DNA of 62,563 nucleotides from positions 1-62,563 of the forward strand of contig CAJQIC010000014.1 in the NCBI GenBank assembly GCA_905478335.1. The letters are read 5' to 3'. The position numbers were made by a program, and so were the translations under genes. Shown here piece by piece: positions 1 through 7,914 of the stretch (position 1 is its first letter; each line of letters opens with the position of its first letter). The stretch is from an uncultured Bacteroidia bacterium. GTDB taxonomy: Bacteria; Bacteroidota; Bacteroidia; NS11-12g; UBA9320. A model generated the notes under the pieces. The model was not told the DNA's origin. It searched no databases and saw only the letters and a program-made list of their open reading frames with translations.

Positions 1-101
1 GAAAAAGACCAAAATCAGGACACTTAAGGCTCGTAAAAAACAGTATCAGAAATTTAAACTAAATTAGCATGAACTCTCTCTTAGTTTTTCACTCAAAAAG
101 T

Positions 102-500
102 TCAACTTTCGCTGAAGACGTACAGATAATCGATGTCGTGCATAACACAAGCTTGAAATAAATCTTTTAAAAATTGATTATTTGCATAACCTCTTCCTGC
201 TTCAACTTCAATAACAGTTTTGTACTCTTTATTTAGACCATCTGCTTCAAAATATTTATCCAATTGTCCATTAATGCCAAATAATACTGGTACAATAATT
301 TTCCCTTCTTTTTTTTTAGATGTTTCAACTAAAAAACCATTCTCCTCTAAATCATTCCTTACTGTTTCTAAAACAGCGTTACTGTCTAAAGTATGTATTT
401 CTGAGTTTATTTTGCTTCTTTGATTATTGAACACATTGACAACCTTTATTAAGTGATTTGGAGTTTTTGCAGATTTAGGGAAGAAATGCCAATTTATCAT
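102..500 (-). CDS. Hypothetical protein, possible PD-(D/E)XK nuclease-like fold, maybe 3'-truncated
   Basis: This 132-residue protein has no signal peptide or membrane segment. Its centre carries an acidic block, FEADGLNKEYKTVIEVEAGR, followed by NNQFLKDLFQACVMHDIDYL. It resembles a family of Bacteroidota hypotheticals with a restriction-endonuclease-like arrangement (acidic residue, then E-x-E on a strand), but this is recalled, not searched. In such proteins I would expect more sequence after the final DYL strand, whereas here a stop follows within six codons, so the 3' end may be lost. The ATG at 500 is preferred over the upstream ATG at 521 because a -7 box (TAATTTTG) lies between them, 5 nt before the ATG at 500. 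Function is unknown. Confidence 0.6.
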   Translation of the reverse strand: MINWHFFPKSAKTPNHLIKVVNVFNNQRSKINSEIHTLDSNAVLETVRNDLEENGFLVETSKKKEGKIIVPVLFGINGQLDKYFEADGLNKEYKTVIEVEAGRGYANNQFLKDLFQACVMHDIDYLYVFSES

Positions 501-505
501 AGACC

Positions 506-513
506 CAAAATTA
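506..513 (-). promoter_or_regulatory. -7 box TAATTTTG for the 102-500 gene
   Basis: This is an exact match to the Bacteroidota TAnnTTTG element on the minus strand. It is separated by only 5 nt (GGTCT) from the ATG at 500, so the transcript would begin at or beside the start codon. Confidence 0.5.
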
Positions 514-577
514 TAAAACATCCTCCAAACGCCCTGTATCTAAATAGATATTACAGCCTGTTTCAGTGAAATATCAC

Positions 578-714
578 ATCAATTGAAAATTAGAATTTGA
601 GAGTTGAAAACGTTGACTCATTAGTCCTGAATCAACCAGTCCTGCATCCTTCGTCAATCGTCCTGCATCAACAAGTCCTACGTCCTCCGTCAATTAAACA
701 TTAAGCATTAAGAA
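578..714. repeat. Intergenic low-complexity repeats: reversed heptamer stretch plus GTCCTGnnTC units
   Basis: From about 578 to 612 the minus strand reads like the TCAACTCTCAA-type heptamers found elsewhere in the window. From 618 to 695 a loose tandem of units built on GTCCTGCATC, GTCCTACGTC and CGTCAAT follows. The same GTCCTGCGTCAA words recur at 17080-17100 and 17228-17240. No open reading frame of note lies here. It sits between two minus-strand genes. Confidence 0.6.
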
Positions 715-3700
715 TTAAAAATTCCTCCCCAAACTCACCCGACTCACATTCGAGTTCAACACATTGTTATCGTACGTCCAAGCCAGGTCGTACCGCACGA
801 AGTAGCCGAAGATGGAAGTGCGGAGGCCAAAGCCGCCGGAGTATACAATGGGGTTGCGGGCATTGAAAATGGTAATGGATAATCGGCCGTCTTCAACGCT
901 GGTGATGTTCGAGACGTTGGTTTTTTCTTTAGGGGATTTGCCATACCAAGCCGTGCCGACGTCAGCGAATCCGATAACCCATAAGTTTTGTAACAAGGCG
1001 TTTTTTAATGGCCGTTTGCCGAAATACGAATACATCGGGATCCATAATTCTGTATTCACAAAACCAAAGGTATTGCCCGATCGGGTATTCAAATTGAAGT
1101 TGCGGACACCATATACGGGTTTGATAAACGACGCATTTTCAATGTTTATGCGGCTGTCTGTTACCGTTGGGCGATATTGGTTGCGGTTGCCACCGAGCAC
1201 AAAAATGGTGTTGGCGCCGCCAGTGGAATTGCCCAATGATACGCTAGTGTTCCACAGGATGTCACATTTTAGTTTTTTACCGTATTGCGCGTTTAGCGTG
1301 TTTATAAAGCTGGCCTTACCCGTAGATACATTTTGTCTGTAGGCCGTATTGACATTCACCAACAAACCACGTTGCAATACCTTGCGGTGTGCCATTTGTG
1401 TGGAGTATTGAAAGCCTATGCCTTGCGTTAAGTTGAATTGCTTTCTGTCGCGTAATACGAGGAAGCTCTCGTCTTGAATGATTGGTGTAAAGTGATCGTA
1501 TTGGGTGTACTGGTTAAACTGCACCGACATGTTAGAATTAAACTGCTTGGTGATTTCTGTACGCAACGCACGCATGCGTCGTTTGCCCAAATCCAGGTTT
1601 TGGTTATACCGTGTTTGCTCGGCCATGGCCGTAAAGCTCTTGCGCAGTTTGCCTAAACGGTTTACATATTTCAGTTGATACTGGAACACACTGAAATTGA
1701 AAGTCGTTCGCATTTTGCCTTCAATCAAGTGGTTTTTAAACTGATCTTCCAATTGCACACCGCCCACCAAACCCATTCTGTTGGTCATCTGGTTAATCGG
1801 GTCATATTCAGCGCCGAAGGCATCGGTCAAAAAGTTGTCGTTGTTAATTTGACTAATCAGTTTGGTCGCCCGTAAATTATTGGTGTGCTTTGGCACCTTG
1901 ATAAAGGTATAGTCTATCGTTTTTAACTTTTGTTCCGAAATGGCGTCTAAAGAATCCACGTTGTCGGGCACCGGAAACGGCGACTGGAAGTATACTTTTT
2001 GCGTTTTGTTTTGATCGGCACTGTCAAAAAGTACGGGATTATTCTTTGAGGCGTTAATCACCTTTTCGGCAATGTTTTGAAGGATCTTTGTTTTTGACGG
2101 GTACAACACCGCACCAAAGTTTTCGCTGCTGTCTATGGCCGAAATATGGGTAAACAAATAGCCATTGTGCAGTACCATTTCCATGACATGGGTTCTGTCG
2201 GCATTGATTTGTTGTTCGATGATGCTGGTTTGGTAATTACTTAAGGCAAACGTTTGCTGATCGAGTTTATACGCATACGCATTGCGGATACCATTTTCGG
2301 TAGATAGATAACTCAGGTATTTGGCGTTAAGCTTAACCGGGTTCTCTTCGTTTTTATCGGCAGTGTTGGTTACGTTATTCATGCTGAGTACGTCTGCACC
2401 GTTTCTGAATAAATAGAAAATATCTGTTTGCCACTCCTTCATTAAAGGTTGGGTGGTGTTTTGATACAGGATTCGGGTAAAGTAAATGTTTCCATTGGCA
2501 TCAAAATGCGGATGCTTGTCGTCGCTTTTCGATTGGGTTAACGCCTTGGTGCTCGACAAATATTTGTTGAGTAAATACAAAGACGATTTGCCTGATCGGG
2601 TTGCCGATACGATGAATTCGCCTGTTTTGGGATAATAGTCAAAACCCGAAACAAAGTCGAAGGTGTCAAACACATGAACGGTGTTTATAGCCTTGTCTGC
2701 GTCGTACAACATCAACTTGGGCACTTGGCCGTTAGACAGCACATACAGTTCCGTTTCGTTTTTCCATTTCAATAAAAACGCTTGGTCAACATGGAGTTGG
2801 CCATCGTAGGTGCTAAAATGGTCGTAGATTAAGGTGCGTTCTCTGCTGTCTCGGTTGTATAGTTCAATTTTGTTTCGTCCATCTTGCCAGTAGGCTGTAG
2901 CCACCATTTGGGCATTGGGCGACAAAGCAGAGCCAAAATAATAGGCCGTATTGGGGTTGATGGCGTTCAACTCAGGTTCCTGAGGGATGCGTCGTTTTAA
3001 CTCCAAACTGTAAACGGCTTGATTGGCTGTAAACCATTCTGTATAAAGCTGCTTAGACGTCTTGCCAACCACAAAGTATAAGGCCGTTTCCACCTTTCGG
3101 GTAAGCCGCACCAAATACAATATGCGTTGAATAGCGTCCGAGCTTTTTGTATCGTCGATATACAACCACATGTTTTGTCCGATCAAACGCTGGTTGTCGT
3201 AAGACAATTGATTATACGATTTAAACTGCTGGTTGTTAAAGGCATCACGCAAGAGGTTGTCTGTATCGGTGTCCCAACCGACCGCCAAAAACTGAACTAG
3301 GCCGTCGTGAAACCAAACCGGTAAATGCAACATGGCTGCATATTTAATGCGCTCTTGCACCGTTCCGCCATACAGCATTTCCAACAAGAGGTTTTCTGCA
3401 ATACCTACAGAAATTTGGCTCATCAAATCTGGTATTTCTCCGGTAATGTATACGTGTACGTCGTTGTTCTGGATGTTGGTAATGCCGCCGGTGTTGAGCG
3501 GTTCAGGGTCGTTTTGAAGTGCATAGGTTCCGTTTAGTTTGGCACCCGAGGCATGCACATAGATGTTGATTTTACCGCTTAAGCGATAACCAATCTTTTC
3601 TTCAATTTGATTGAGCTTGTAAATGGAGGCGGGTAAAATAGACTTGGCTAATCGGGTAGAACTGTCGACAAAATAGAAATTGAAATGATCTGATTCCAAA

Positions 3701-3810
3701 AGCCACCAATCTTGACTTTCTACCGTAACGCGCTGATTTCCTAAGTTTTGTCCGTATATGTTGGATGCACTCAGTAGGCAAAGTAAACAAATCATTCTTC
3801 CCAGTCGCAT
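715..3810 (-). CDS. Outer-membrane fusion: degenerate peptidase-MA-like domain, TolB-like beta-propeller, Omp85-like barrel
   Basis: The 1031-residue protein begins with a signal peptide (cleavage near residue 20, IYGQ). Residues 35-180 look like a gluzincin-type (peptidase MA-like) domain, with SDHFNFYFVDS at the start and VWFHDGLVQFLA, which corresponds to the conserved WF-x-x-G-L-x-x-Y segment. The expected HExxH is replaced by AENLL at about 138-142, so it is probably catalytically dead. Residues about 280-560 contain repeated blade-like motifs typical of TolB/WD40-like propellers. Residues about 690-1031 are a surface-antigen-type beta-barrel ending in an aromatic residue (LGRNF). Likely location is the outer membrane with the propeller in the periplasm. 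The substrate or partner is unknown. A TATTTTG-like -7 box lies just upstream of the ATG. Confidence 0.75.
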   Translation of the reverse strand: MRLGRMICLLCLLSASNIYGQNLGNQRVTVESQDWWLLESDHFNFYFVDSSTRLAKSILPASIYKLNQIEEKIGYRLSGKINIYVHASGAKLNGTYALQNDPEPLNTGGITNIQNNDVHVYITGEIPDLMSQISVGIAENLLLEMLYGGTVQERIKYAAMLHLPVWFHDGLVQFLAVGWDTDTDNLLRDAFNNQQFKSYNQLSYDNQRLIGQNMWLYIDDTKSSDAIQRILYLVRLTRKVETALYFVVGKTSKQLYTEWFTANQAVYSLELKRRIPQEPELNAINPNTAYYFGSALSPNAQMVATAYWQDGRNKIELYNRDSRERTLIYDHFSTYDGQLHVDQAFLLKWKNETELYVLSNGQVPKLMLYDADKAINTVHVFDTFDFVSGFDYYPKTGEFIVSATRSGKSSLYLLNKYLSSTKALTQSKSDDKHPHFDANGNIYFTRILYQNTTQPLMKEWQTDIFYLFRNGADVLSMNNVTNTADKNEENPVKLNAKYLSYLSTENGIRNAYAYKLDQQTFALSNYQTSIIEQQINADRTHVMEMVLHNGYLFTHISAIDSSENFGAVLYPSKTKILQNIAEKVINASKNNPVLFDSADQNKTQKVYFQSPFPVPDNVDSLDAISEQKLKTIDYTFIKVPKHTNNLRATKLISQINNDNFLTDAFGAEYDPINQMTNRMGLVGGVQLEDQFKNHLIEGKMRTTFNFSVFQYQLKYVNRLGKLRKSFTAMAEQTRYNQNLDLGKRRMRALRTEITKQFNSNMSVQFNQYTQYDHFTPIIQDESFLVLRDRKQFNLTQGIGFQYSTQMAHRKVLQRGLLVNVNTAYRQNVSTGKASFINTLNAQYGKKLKCDILWNTSVSLGNSTGGANTIFVLGGNRNQYRPTVTDSRINIENASFIKPVYGVRNFNLNTRSGNTFGFVNTELWIPMYSYFGKRPLKNALLQNLWVIGFADVGTAWYGKSPKEKTNVSNITSVEDGRLSITIFNARNPIVYSGGFGLRTSIFGYFVRYDLAWTYDNNVLNSNVSRVSLGRNF

Positions 3811-3887
3811 TGTATCAAAATAACGAAAAAATGTTGAAAGTGTTACGCTTAGCCATGTATTAAATTGGTAAAAGGATTTGCGTGCGA

Positions 3888-3895
3888 TACATTTG
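3888..3895 (+). promoter_or_regulatory. -7 box TACATTTG for rocD
   Basis: This is an exact TAnnTTTG match, 4 nt before the ATG at 3900. A TTG at 3865-3867 lies 20 nt upstream and fits the -33 element spacing. The arrangement implies a leaderless or nearly leaderless mRNA and argues against the upstream GTG at 3882. Confidence 0.6.
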
Positions 3896-3899
3896 CGAT

Positions 3900-5120
3900 A
3901 TGATTAATCAAGACACGTATTTTACGGATTTAGAAGATAAATATGGCGCACACAATTACAAACCATTGCCGGTTGTGATTGATAGAGGAGAAGGCGTTCA
4001 TGTTTGGGATGTGAACGGAAAACAGTACTACGATTTTCTTTCAGCATACAGTGCATTGAATCAAGGTCATTGCCATCCAAGAATCATCCAAGCCTTAAAA
4101 GATCAAGCCGATAAATTAACGCTAACGAGTCGTGCTTTTTACAACAGCGTACTCGGCGAATGTGAAAAATACATCACAGGGATATTCGGTTACGATAAAG
4201 TGTTGATGATGAACTCTGGTGTTGAGGCTGTTGAAACGGCTATCAAACTATGCCGTAAATGGGCCTATGAAGTAAAGAAGCTTCCAGAAGGACAAGCAAA
4301 AATCATTGTGGTTACAGAAAACTTTCACGGAAGAACCTTAGGCGTTGTTTCTTTTTCTAATGATCCAGATAGTTACGATGGTTACGGACCCTTTCTTCCT
4401 GGGTTTGAGTTAATTCCGTACAACGACCTTGGCGCTATGGAACAAGCCATAAAGCAACCTAACGTGGCCGGCGTTATGATAGAACCTATTCAAGGTGAAG
4501 CTGGCGTAATTGTGCCAGACCAAGGATACTTAGAAAGCATCAGCAAATGGTGTAAAGAATCAAACGTCTTGTTTATTGCCGACGAGGTACAAACGGGTAT
4601 CGCCAGAACAGGGAAAATGTTGGCTACGGACCATGAAGATTGCAGACCAGACATCATCGTGTTGGGTAAGGCGTTATCTGGTGGTGTTTTGCCAGTATCA
4701 GCTGTTTTAGCGGATGACGAAATTATGCTCACCATCAAACCAGGTCAGCACGGTTCTACGTATGGTGGCAATCCATTGTCGTGTGCCGTTGCTATGGAAG
4801 CCCTTAAGGTTGTTGAAGACGAAGGATTGGTTGACAATGCACAGCGATTGGGCGAAATATTCAGAGAACGCATGCGAGCGATACAATCTCCTTTGGTTAC
4901 AGCAGTAAGAGGTAAAGGACTTTTAAACGCCATAGATATTACGCCGTTCGGAGATGGTAAAACCGCCTACGACGTTTGTCTGCTATTGCGCGATAACGGT
5001 TTGCTTGCCAAACAAACACACGTACATACCATTCGTTTTGCGCCACCTTTGGTCATTACCGAAGAGCAGATTCACGAATGTGCCGATATCATCGAATCAA
5101 CGATTATGGGTCTTCAGTAG
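3900..5120 (+). CDS. rocD: Ornithine aminotransferase
   Basis: The 406-residue PLP-dependent class III aminotransferase converts L-ornithine and 2-oxoglutarate to glutamate-5-semialdehyde and glutamate in the cytosol. Visible family marks are [17 protein letters not shown] near the N terminus, [25 protein letters not shown], and the PLP-lysine motif LGKALSGG with Lys257. The C-terminal [14 protein letters not shown] block is also typical of ornithine rather than acetylornithine enzymes. Length matches the family (about 400-415). The ATG at 3900 is chosen over the GTG at 3882 because the -7 box occupies 3888-3895. It appears monocistronic, with 168 bp before the next gene and no obvious terminator. 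Confidence 0.95.
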   Translation: MINQDTYFTDLEDKYGAHNYKPLPVVIDRGEGVHVWDVNGKQYYDFLSAYSALNQGHCHPRIIQALKDQADKLTLTSRAFYNSVLGECEKYITGIFGYDKVLMMNSGVEAVETAIKLCRKWAYEVKKLPEGQAKIIVVTENFHGRTLGVVSFSNDPDSYDGYGPFLPGFELIPYNDLGAMEQAIKQPNVAGVMIEPIQGEAGVIVPDQGYLESISKWCKESNVLFIADEVQTGIARTGKMLATDHEDCRPDIIVLGKALSGGVLPVSAVLADDEIMLTIKPGQHGSTYGGNPLSCAVAMEALKVVEDEGLVDNAQRLGEIFRERMRAIQSPLVTAVRGKGLLNAIDITPFGDGKTAYDVCLLLRDNGLLAKQTHVHTIRFAPPLVITEEQIHECADIIESTIMGLQ

Positions 5121-5288
5121 GCCTTGTTTTCCAACGATAATATTGTTGTCATTGAGATCGCGTTTGTCGTGGTTACTTTGTTATATGCCGGGTGTTTAGT
5201 ATACAAATCCGAGATCGATTACCCAATATGTTGGAATGGCTTTGAGTCATACCGCGAAAGACCCTTTACATACTAAGAAATTGAATAC

Positions 5289-5732
5289 GTGAACATAAGA
5301 AAAGGAACAGAAGGAGACATCAAGGCATTACTTGCTTTGATACAAGAATTAGCCGTTTTTGAGAAAGAACCAGACGCCGTGGTGGTAACCGAAGAAGAAC
5401 TGCTTGCCGATGGTTTTGGACCTAATCCGTTATACGGGTTTTTTGTAGCTGAAGTAGAAGGAGAGATCGTTGCCATATCGCTTTATTATTATCGATATAG
5501 CACCTGGAAAGGCAAGTGTTTGTATTTGGAAGACCTAATCGTCACTGAACCGCATAGAGGAAGGGGGATAGGCAAGGCCTTGTTTCAAACCACCTTAGAC
5601 AAAGCCAAGGCAGATGGTTGCCGCAAAATGAACTGGCAGGTACTGGATTGGAATACACCGGCTATTGAGTTCTACAAAGACTTTAACGCCGGTTTAGACG
5701 GCGAATGGATTAATGGTTACATTGATTTGTAA
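5289..5732 (+). CDS. GNAT family N-acetyltransferase
   Basis: This 147-residue protein is a single GNAT domain. The acetyl-CoA binding motif A is seen as EPHRGRGIGKALFQ, preceded by the strand LYLEDLIVT. The order of elements and the WQVLDWNTPAIEFYKDF C-terminal block match the spermidine/diamine-type acetyltransferase branch (SSAT-like). The substrate is therefore probably a small amine or amino-acid derivative, but this is inferred. It starts with GTG (MNIRKGTEGD is the usual GNAT beginning) and its TAA stop directly abuts the ATG of the next GNAT gene, so the two are likely co-transcribed and translationally coupled. Confidence 0.85.
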   Translation: MNIRKGTEGDIKALLALIQELAVFEKEPDAVVVTEEELLADGFGPNPLYGFFVAEVEGEIVAISLYYYRYSTWKGKCLYLEDLIVTEPHRGRGIGKALFQTTLDKAKADGCRKMNWQVLDWNTPAIEFYKDFNAGLDGEWINGYIDL

Positions 5733-6236
5733 ATGAATGTGCTTAAAACACCTCGACTAGACCTCAGGAAATTCGAAACCGACGATGCGGAGTTTTTCTT
5801 TAACATGAATAGCGATCCAGAAGTTCTTCGCTATACAGGCGATGTCAATTTTGAAAGTGTAGCGGCAGCCAGACAGTTTATCGAAAAATATGACCACTAT
5901 TCGAAACATGGCTATGGCCGATGGACGGTAGTGTTGCGTCAAACAGGAGAAACCATTGGGTTTTGCGGATTAAAAAATCATCCAGACGAAGGATACATTG
6001 ATTTGGGCTATCGATTCTTACAAGAGCATTGGGGGCAAGGTTATGCCTCAGAAGCCGCACAAGCCTGCGTGTATTATGGTTTGCATCATTTAGGACTGAA
6101 CGAAATTGTTGGCCGAACGGCTGAAGAAAACAAGGCCTCTATTCGGGTTTTAGAGAAATCCGGAATGAAGTTTTGGAAGCATGCGCCCTGTGAAGGCATC
6201 GAAAATTCGGTCTATTATAAAATAACCAAGACATAA
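5733..6236 (+). CDS. GNAT family N-acetyltransferase, RimJ/RimL-like
   Basis: The 167-residue protein begins LKTPRLDLRKFETDDAEFFF, the hallmark start of the RimJ/RimL-type acetyltransferases. It continues with NSDPEVLRYTGD and the acetyl-CoA loop EHWGQGYASEA, then ENKASIRVLEKSGM. Members acetylate ribosomal protein N termini or small metabolites; the substrate here cannot be assigned. The ATG follows the stop codon of the preceding GNAT gene with no gap. A strong hairpin terminator follows 3 nt after the stop. Confidence 0.85.
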   Translation: MNVLKTPRLDLRKFETDDAEFFFNMNSDPEVLRYTGDVNFESVAAARQFIEKYDHYSKHGYGRWTVVLRQTGETIGFCGLKNHPDEGYIDLGYRFLQEHWGQGYASEAAQACVYYGLHHLGLNEIVGRTAEENKASIRVLEKSGMKFWKHAPCEGIENSVYYKITKT

Positions 6237-6239
6237 AAA

Positions 6240-6266
6240 AAGCCGCATCCTATAAGGAAGCGGCTT
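6240..6266. terminator. Bidirectional Rho-independent terminator
   Basis: The hairpin pairs AAGCCGC with GCGGCTT (6240-6246 with 6260-6266) and TCC with GGA inside. It has A-rich sequence on the left and a T run on the right. It separates the convergent GNAT gene and the DUF2853 gene and can serve both. Confidence 0.85.
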
Positions 6267-6286
6267 CAATTTTTTTATTGCAATTA

Positions 6287-6634
6287 TTAAGAAGTTGCAG
6301 CGTATACAGACTCTTTCTTGTAATGCTTTACAAGTAAGTAGTAAAATATAGCGCGGTATTTATTTCTGTTTGAAGAACCCATTTGCTCACATACTGCGTC
6401 GCATGCTGCAGCTAATTTATCTCCGTCACCTAAACCAAGTTTCTTCTTTAAGAAGTTGTTTTGAACAGTTTCCATTTCGCTACCTTGAGTACACGAAACA
6501 GTACTTGCATCTTTGTTGTAAATAGACGGGCCTAAACCTTTAGCTACCGCGGTTAGTAACGCGTCGTCATACTTAATTCCCATTTTGTCCATTGATGCCT
6601 TGTAGGTTGACATTGCTTCGTCGAATTTGCTCAT
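6287..6634 (-). CDS. DUF2853 family protein
   Basis: This 115-residue soluble protein matches the DUF2853 pattern as I remember it: an N-terminal MSKFDEAMSTYKASM helix, GLGPSIYNKDASTVS, SEMETVQNNFLKKKLGL, and a C-terminal SNRNKYRAIFYYLLVKHY followed by KESVYA. The family is small, helical and of unknown function. It is found widely in proteobacteria and Bacteroidota. The gene stands alone between a terminator and the purB operon. No catalytic residues are evident. Confidence 0.85.
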   Translation of the reverse strand: MSKFDEAMSTYKASMDKMGIKYDDALLTAVAKGLGPSIYNKDASTVSCTQGSEMETVQNNFLKKKLGLGDGDKLAAACDAVCEQMGSSNRNKYRAIFYYLLVKHYKKESVYAATS

Positions 6635-6688
6635 TTCTTTGTGTTATTTAATGTTAATGATATTTCCAAAAGTTAAACAATTTCCGTA

Positions 6689-6718
6689 CCACTTGCCTAG
6701 CGGCAATCGGCAAAGTGG
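6689..6718. other. Intergenic hairpin downstream of the TPR-like lipoprotein gene
   Basis: CCACTTGCC (6689-6697) pairs with GGCAAAGTGG (6709-6718) with one bulge and an 11-nt loop. It lies just beyond the end of the purB operon, read on the minus strand, but has no clear U run. It is at best a weak terminator or an RNA-stabilising stem. Confidence 0.4.
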
Positions 6719-6746
6719 ACAAACTGTGGGTTGAAAACCAAATTAA

Positions 6747-7538
6747 CTAGTTAGATGATTTGTTCTTCAGAATTTTTTCTAACTGCTCTTCGGCTGTTAA
6801 TCCAACAAGTTGGTTGTCTAACATCGATTTGGCTGTTGCAGCCTGTGAACTTTCAGGGTATTGACTGATGATTACGTTTAACACCGACTTGGCTTCATCA
6901 ATATCACCGTTCTTTTCCAGTTTGTCGGCATACACCATCATTACAGATGGACCTATTTTAGATTCCGGATACTTCGTTTGAAACATAGACAATGCATCAA
7001 TAGATGCTTGCATACCTTGGGTTTGTTCCAAAATGGCCGCATGTTTGAAATAATACACGTCGTTTCCGTCCATATCGTCATCTTCAGCAAGGGCTAACAA
7101 GGCTTCTCCTAAAGAACGCATGTCTGTAACGCTGAGCATGGTGTTTTGCTGAACACTTTCAAATGCTGCTACGGCTACCTTGTAATTTTTCTCCTTTAGC
7201 TCCGCTTTGGCAACAACAAGGGCAATGTCGTTGGCGTTTTGGTCTTCCGGGTATTGGGTTAGGTATTGGTTGGCGTACTTTTTGGCCAACGTTGTTGAAT
7301 CAACCATCAGGTAGTAAAAACTGATGTTTTCGAGATAAGCCTTACTCACGCTATCTGCAGGATAGGTATCCACATATGTGGCTTGTAGGTTGGCTAAATC
7401 AGCGCGGCCTTGCCCAGATTGCTGTTTGTCTAACTCTGCCGTTAAGCTGTCAATCTTATTACGCAAATCTGTTTGCGGGTTGCCACAGCCAGTGACTACG
7501 AATAGGCCAATGACCAATGTATACAAAAATGTTTTCAT
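6747..7538 (-). CDS. TPR-like lipoprotein
   Basis: The 263-residue protein starts MKTFLYTLVIGLFVVTGC, a lipoprotein signal with the acylated cysteine at residue 18. A short coiled segment (LRNKIDSLTAELDKQQSGQG) follows, then pairs of helices typical of tetratricopeptide-like repeats, such as DSTTLAKKYANQYLTQYPED and DIDEAKSVLNVIISQYPESS. It is therefore a periplasmic, membrane-anchored helical repeat protein. Function is unknown. The ATG at 7538 gives the signal peptide directly and is preferred over the upstream ATG at 7559. It lies 7 nt after the CoA-binding gene and is the last gene of the purB operon. Confidence 0.8.
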   Translation of the reverse strand: MKTFLYTLVIGLFVVTGCGNPQTDLRNKIDSLTAELDKQQSGQGRADLANLQATYVDTYPADSVSKAYLENISFYYLMVDSTTLAKKYANQYLTQYPEDQNANDIALVVAKAELKEKNYKVAVAAFESVQQNTMLSVTDMRSLGEALLALAEDDDMDGNDVYYFKHAAILEQTQGMQASIDALSMFQTKYPESKIGPSVMMVYADKLEKNGDIDEAKSVLNVIISQYPESSQAATAKSMLDNQLVGLTAEEQLEKILKNKSSN

Positions 7539-7545
7539 GTGAATT

Positions 7546-7914
7546 TTAATAATTACCAATGCTTAGCATAACCAAAGTACATGCCTCTATACACTCAATA
7601 CCTTTTTTCTCTAAGCGCTGACATAGCTCGTCATTTTCTGCACCTGGATTAAAGACCACACGTTTGGGTTCCAAGGCAAATAAGTATTGATAGTATTCGG
7701 TTTGATGGCGGGCACCGAGATACATCGTCACCGTGTCGATGTCTTCATACATTTTTGGCGACTTGTCAATGTCTTGGCCATTGATTGCACCATCTTTGAT
7801 TCCCAATAATTCAACCGGGTGTTTGTAATGCATTAATTCCGTTGCTGCCCGATGTGAATATCGCTCTGTAACCGGACTTGCACCCAATACCAATGTTTTT
7901 TTTGCTGTGCTCAT
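7546..7914 (-). CDS. CoA-binding domain protein (YccU-like)
   Basis: The 122-residue protein is a single Rossmann-type CoA-binding domain: KTLVLGASPVTERYSHRAA for the nucleotide loop, GIKDGAINGQ, then TVTMYLGARHQ and VVFNPGAENDELC. Stand-alone members bind CoA but have no proven activity. Its ATG overlaps the purB stop by one base (TAATG), suggesting translational coupling. It is the middle gene of a purB, CoA-binding, lipoprotein operon. Confidence 0.85.
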   Translation of the reverse strand: MSTAKKTLVLGASPVTERYSHRAATELMHYKHPVELLGIKDGAINGQDIDKSPKMYEDIDTVTMYLGARHQTEYYQYLFALEPKRVVFNPGAENDELCQRLEKKGIECIEACTLVMLSIGNY

